Shown one piece after another: positions 53,701 through 59,700 of a stretch of DNA of 64,000 nucleotides (position 1 is its first letter; each line of letters begins with the position of its first letter). A program made the position numbers and the translations under genes. Source of the stretch: Liolophura sinensis (taxonomy: Eukaryota; Mollusca; Polyplacophora; Chitonida; Chitonidae); contig NC_088300.1 of assembly GCF_032854445.1 (NCBI RefSeq), forward strand, positions 42,773,682 through 42,837,681, written 5' to 3'. Under the pieces are notes generated by a model. That model saw only the letters and a list, made by a program, of their open reading frames with translations, did no database searches and had not been told where the DNA came from.

Positions 53701-56700
53701 TGCTTCTCCTATGTAATGGTTTTCTTTTAAGGTGCCCTACATGCACAGTTTATCTTAAGCCTCACAAGCACTTTAGTCAAGTGCCTTGTTTATATACGTT
53801 TTGCAGTAAAAATTGCCTGCTGTATGATGTAAATATTTAACTTGAAAGCCCTCTAGCTGTTCATGACCAGGTATTGTGTTGTCAGAAATTATTGTACATG
53901 TATTGAAATGGATGTTGGAGAGCAGCTGATAGTTATGTTTTATGATGATAATGTAATCAGTAATCATGTGGCTTTGTTCCAATGTTTGCAGACACCCGGA
54001 TCCATATCAAGCATCGGTTTCACCTGGCCATGCCAAGCTTTGAGAAATGTCAGACACTGTCATTGATTGACTTCACTCTCTTCTCCAGTACCTGGCTCTC
54101 TGTCACAGCCAAACAAATAAAGTAAGTCAGATACTGGTCCCTGTTCAAAGACTTCTCAAGTTTTGCTCTCCAGTACCAGGCTCTTTGTTACAACTCATGT
54201 CTACTAGCACCTGTTTGACTTTATAGTCCCCATTCTTCAGGACCTGGCTCTCTCATGATAATCAGATGGATAAAGTAAGTCAGGCACAGGTCCTTTGATA
54301 GACTTCTCAAGTTTTGCTCTCCAGTACCAGGCTCTTTGTTACAACTCATGTCTACTAGCGCCTGTTTGACTTTATAGTCCTCATTCTTCAGGACCTGGCT
54401 CTCATGATAATCAGATGGATAAAGTAAGTCAGGCACAGGTCCTTTGATAGACTTCTCAAGTTTTCTTCTCCAGTACCAGGCTCTTTGTTACAACTCATGT
54501 CTACTAGCACCTGTTTGACTTTATAGTCCTCATTCTTCAGGACCTGGCTCTCTCACGATAATCAAATGGATAAAGTAAGTCAGGCACAGGTCCTTGTATA
54601 GACTGTTCAAGGTTTCTTCTCCAGTACCAGGCTCTTTGTTACATCTCTCATCTACTAGCACATCTAAGACTTTACTGTCTTTTTTCTATAACACCTGGCT
54701 CCCTCTTGCTGCCAGGTGAATGAAGGAGCTCAGATACCAGATCCAGTAAGACTTCACAATTCCATGTTACAGCCAAATAGTTTTTAAAGGTACATCACTT
54801 CAGCTGTAGCATTTTGATGTGTTGCAAGAATTTTCTCACTAAGTGTTGGTATTTAGTGTTGCAGATGGTTTATTTGTTGTTATTTTTCCTGAATGCTGAC
54901 AGAGGGTTTATGGGTGAAGGTTCCTGAAAAACATTGGAAGGTGGCTCCCATTTTCTTTGAAGTGAGATATTTTAAGCAAGATAAAATGTGTTTAAATGAA
55001 CATGTATTGTGTAAAATACATGAACTGGTAGGTATTACAGTGGTGCCTTAATTTCTCAACCATTTCACATATGAAATAGCAGCTTTCAGTGCAATTTATG
55101 TATATTTTTAGTTGATTTTGGAGATTAAACTACATTGGTTGGATTGGCCAATTTCAGGTCTTCACAAGTGTAATTTTATCAGTCTACAGAGAATAACGCC
55201 TTCAGAATAAAAACCTTGCAAATATGTGAAAAGATTGAGAAATGATGTAATACTGACCACCATTGTATAAGAAAAAAATTCTTGAATATGTCATCAAAAA
55301 ATCAGATAAAATAATAAACGTATTTTATGGTGGTAGATTGTTAATTCACTTCTCTTTTCTCATTTTCTTTTTCTTTCAGCCTTTCTGATTTCCTGGACTT
55401 TGACACTGTACTGAAGAGGGATTTTGAGGAGCCATCTTGTAAGACTGGAGTACTGCGTGTGCCTTCAATAGACCATCTACCTGGTGTGGCCAACAGCAAT
55501 CTGTTAGAGTATTCCCCTGAGACTGGTCTGACTGAGGTGAGAGTACAGTGTGACTTCAGGTTATGGGAATTGACCTGTTAGAGTATTCTCCTGAGACTGG
55601 GCTGGCTGAGGTAATAGTACAGTGTGACTTCAGGTTATGGGAACTCACCTGTTAGAGTATTCTCCTGAGACTGGTCTGACTGAGGTGAGAGTACAGTGTG
55701 ACTTCAGGTTATGGGAATTAACCTGTTAGAGTATTCTTCTGAGACTGGGTTGGCTGAGGTAAGAGTACAGAGTGACTTCAGGTTATGACCTACCTTAGGT
55801 GAGAGAGTACAGTGTGACTTCAGGCTGTGGGAACTCACCTGTTAGAGTATTCCCCTGAGGTGAGAGAACAGTGTGACTTCAGGTTATGGGCACTCACCGG
55901 TTGGAGTATTCCCCTGAGGTGAAAATACAGTTTGACTTCAGGCTATTTGAACTCATCCGTTAGAGTATTCCCATGAGACTGGGCTGGCAGAGGCAATAGT
56001 ACAGTGTGACTTCAGGTTGTGGGAACTCACCTGTTAGAGTATTCCCCTGAGACTGGGCTGGCTGAGGTGAGAGTACAGTGTGAGTTCAAGTTATGGTCAG
56101 TCACCTGTTAGAGTATTCCCTTGAGGTGAGAGTACAGTGTAACTTCAGGTTATGGACACTCACCTTTGTAGAGTATTTCCCTGAGGTGAGAGTACAATGT
56201 GACTTCAGGTTAGGACAGGTACCTATTGGAGTATTCCCCCGAGACAAGGCTGAGTGAGGTGAGAGCATAGTGTGACATCAGGTTATGGGATTATGGAGGT
56301 GAGAGCACAGTGTGACTTTAGGTTATGGGATGATTGAGATGAGAGCACAGTGTGACTTCAGGTTATGGGATGATTGAGTTGAGAGCATAGTGTGACTTCA
56401 GGTTATGGGATGATTGAGGTGAGAGCACAGTGTGACTTCAGGTTGTGGGATGATTGAGGTGAGAGCACAGTGTGACTTCAGGTTGTGGGATGATTGAGGT
56501 GAGAGCACAGTGTGACTTCAAGTGATGGGCTGACAGAGGTGAGAGTACAGTGTTTCTTTTCAGGATTTGTTCAGGTACCTATTAGAGTATTCCCCTGAGA
56601 CAAGGCTGACAGAGGTGTGAGTATAATGTGACATCACAATGTGGACAGTGACTTGTTTAATGGAGTATTGCACCTGCAGTGGCTGATTTTCTCAGAGACT

Positions 56701-59700
56701 TGTTTTAGGATTCCCTTTCTTCTTGAGTCATCCAGTAATAACAGTTGATTTATTTTCCAAAGCAAAAAAAGTTTAATGGTTTCATAAATTGGGCTTTGGC
56801 TTCATTTTTTACTAATGTAACGAAAGTTTTATAAAGATGAGCATGTTATAATGAACATAGATGTGGCTAACAAATGTATGTATGGTGTGGTCACTGTGCA
56901 GTCAAGTCCAGCTCATGCTGGCTTCCTTTCCAGCCAGTACAACTTGCAGATGATTGTGGGCTTCCCGGTTTCCTCCCACCGTAATGCAGGTGAAATATTC
57001 TTGAGTACAACATAAAATACCAGTCAGATAAATAAATAAATGTAACGCTCGTTATTTTGGCTGTCAGGTGCTACAGAGACTGGGTGGGGAGCCTCAACCT
57101 GGCCAAGTCATGGCCACCAGGATATCACATGCCATCAAAAAGGTAAGGCTGACTCAACCTGCAACAACTAGTTATAATGAAATTATTATAGTATAAAGAA
57201 CATGTCCATCTTTTTATTTATGTCTTCTTGTGTGGCTGATCTGTGCATGGCATTTAGAAAACATTGCCAATTATATTGTATGTTGTTGACAAAGACTAGT
57301 AGTTTACTCTGAGCACTCCAGTTTCCTCCATCCTAGAGATATTCTTGATTACAGCATTAAAAATGAGTTAATTAATCTATCAGACCAGTAGGTCTGCATG
57401 TACATGAAACATGCTCATACATGGTACAGTATCCTGTCTTCTGCTCATTCCGTTTACACGTACATGTAGGCCCCTAGCTTTCGTGGTCTTAGTATCCCAC
57501 TCTGCCTTCCCATCACTGGTGTCCAGATTTTTACATGTAAATTTGCTCTTGGACAGGTGATTTTGTTTGTGACCTTCCCTGACTGCCATAACCCAAACTA
57601 CCATAACCCTGACTGCCATAATCCAGACTGCCATAAAACAGACTGCCACAACCCAAACCACCATAACCTTGACTGCCATAACCCTGACTGCCATAACCCA
57701 AACCACTATAACCCTGACTGCCATAACCCAAACCACCATAACCCAGACTGCCATAACCCTGACTGCCATAACCCAAACCACCATAACCCTGACTGCCATA
57801 ACCCAGACTGCCATATTAAACCCTGAGTGCCATAACCCAAACCACCATAACTCTGACTGCCATAACCCAGACTGCCATAACCCTGACTGCCATAACCCAA
57901 ACCACCATAACCCAGACTGCCATAACCCAAACCACTATAACCCTGACTGCCATAACCCAAACCACCATAACCCAGAATGCCATAACCCTGACTGCCATAA
58001 CCCAGACTGCCATAACCTGCGAGTGAATGTCAAAGGGCCTGATTCCCTTGACAGTGAATAGGCCTAAGTACAAAACCAGAGTATAGGTGGTGTTTATGTT
58101 TTAGAATGCTAACTCCTGGGTATTGGCTAACCTGGCAGCTCTGTACTGGAGGATAGAAGGGGATGCAAGGCGAGCGGTAGATTGTCTGAGGGTGGCCATC
58201 TCCACAGCTCCACACGAACACAAGGTATGTAACATACTGTAACAATTGATCAAGTCCTGACTGTACACCAAAGCCATCTCCACAGCTCCACACCAACACA
58301 AGGTATGTAACATACTGTAACAATTGATCAAGTCCTGACTGTACACCAAAGCCAACTCCACAGCTCCACACCAACACAAGGTATGTAACATACTGAAACA
58401 ATTGATCTAGTCCTTACTGTACACTTAAAGCCCATCTCCACAGCTCCACACGAACACAAGGTATGTAACATACTGTAACAATTGATCTAGTCCTGACTGT
58501 ACACTAAAGCCCATCTCCACAGCTCCACACGAACACAAGGTATGTAACACAATATGACAATTGATCAAGTCCCGACTGTACACTACAGCCCATCTATACA
58601 GCTCCACATGAACACAAGTTTTGTAACACAATATAACAGTTGATCAAGTCCCGACTGTACGCTACAGCCCATCTTCAGCACCACATGAACACAAGTTTTG
58701 TAACACAGTATAACAATTGATCAAGTCCTAACTGTATGCTAGAGCCCATCTACAGCTCCACATGAACACAAGGTATGTAACACAATATAACAATTGATCA
58801 AGTCCTAACTGTACGCTACAGCCCATCTACACAGCTTCACACGAACACAAGTTTTGTAACACAATATAACAATTGATCAAGTCCTGACTGTTCACTACAG
58901 CTTCACATGAACTCAGGGTATATGTAACATGCTGTAACAATTGATCAAGTCCTGACTGTTCACTACAGCTTCACATGAACTCAGGGTATATGTAACAAGC
59001 CGTAACAAATGATCAAGTCCTGACTGTTCACTACAGCCCGAACTGTGTGCATGTTGAAACATTACCATGGCAGTGCGACATATAATGAAACAAATTCTGT
59101 GCATAACTTGTGAAACTTTGTTCAGTGCTTGATCATAAAGTTGAACTGAGCTGAGTCCTTTTACGTCACCCAAGCCAGCATTGGTTTAGGTACAAAATGC
59201 CATGTGCCCCATCCTGGGCATGCGTACTGATCCACCACTCGAAACAGCTACCTTATCTGGCTTATTCATTTCAGGTGCATTAAACACTGTAGTAGTGCTG
59301 AGATTCGTATGCGTATACATGTATGTCCATGGCACTGAAATAGGATTGAGGGTGTGGCAGCAACCTGCCGATGGCTGTGGGTTTCCCTCAGGCTCTACTC
59401 CCACCATAATGCTGGCTGCTGCTGTATACTTATGTATGGCGAAAAACACCAGTCATAACCCTGGCTGTCATTGTATAAGTGAAATATTATTGAGTCCGGC
59501 ATTAAGACCACTCATAATGCTGGCTCTCGTGTAAGTAAAATATTCTTGAGTACGGCGAAAAACACCAGTCATTGTGCTGGCTGTCGTTGTATGGTGAAAT
59601 ATTCCTGAGTACAGCATAAAACACCAGTCATTGTGCTGGCTGTCATTGTATAAGTGAAATATTCTTGAGTACAGCGTAAAACACCAATCAAATAAAATGT

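Noticed and set aside
57380..58073. Frames rich in HNPDC or YGSQG as a Gly/Tyr or His-rich secreted protein
   Set aside because: Products of the 15-bp array in TTC17 intron 25, open on both strands for trivial reasons.
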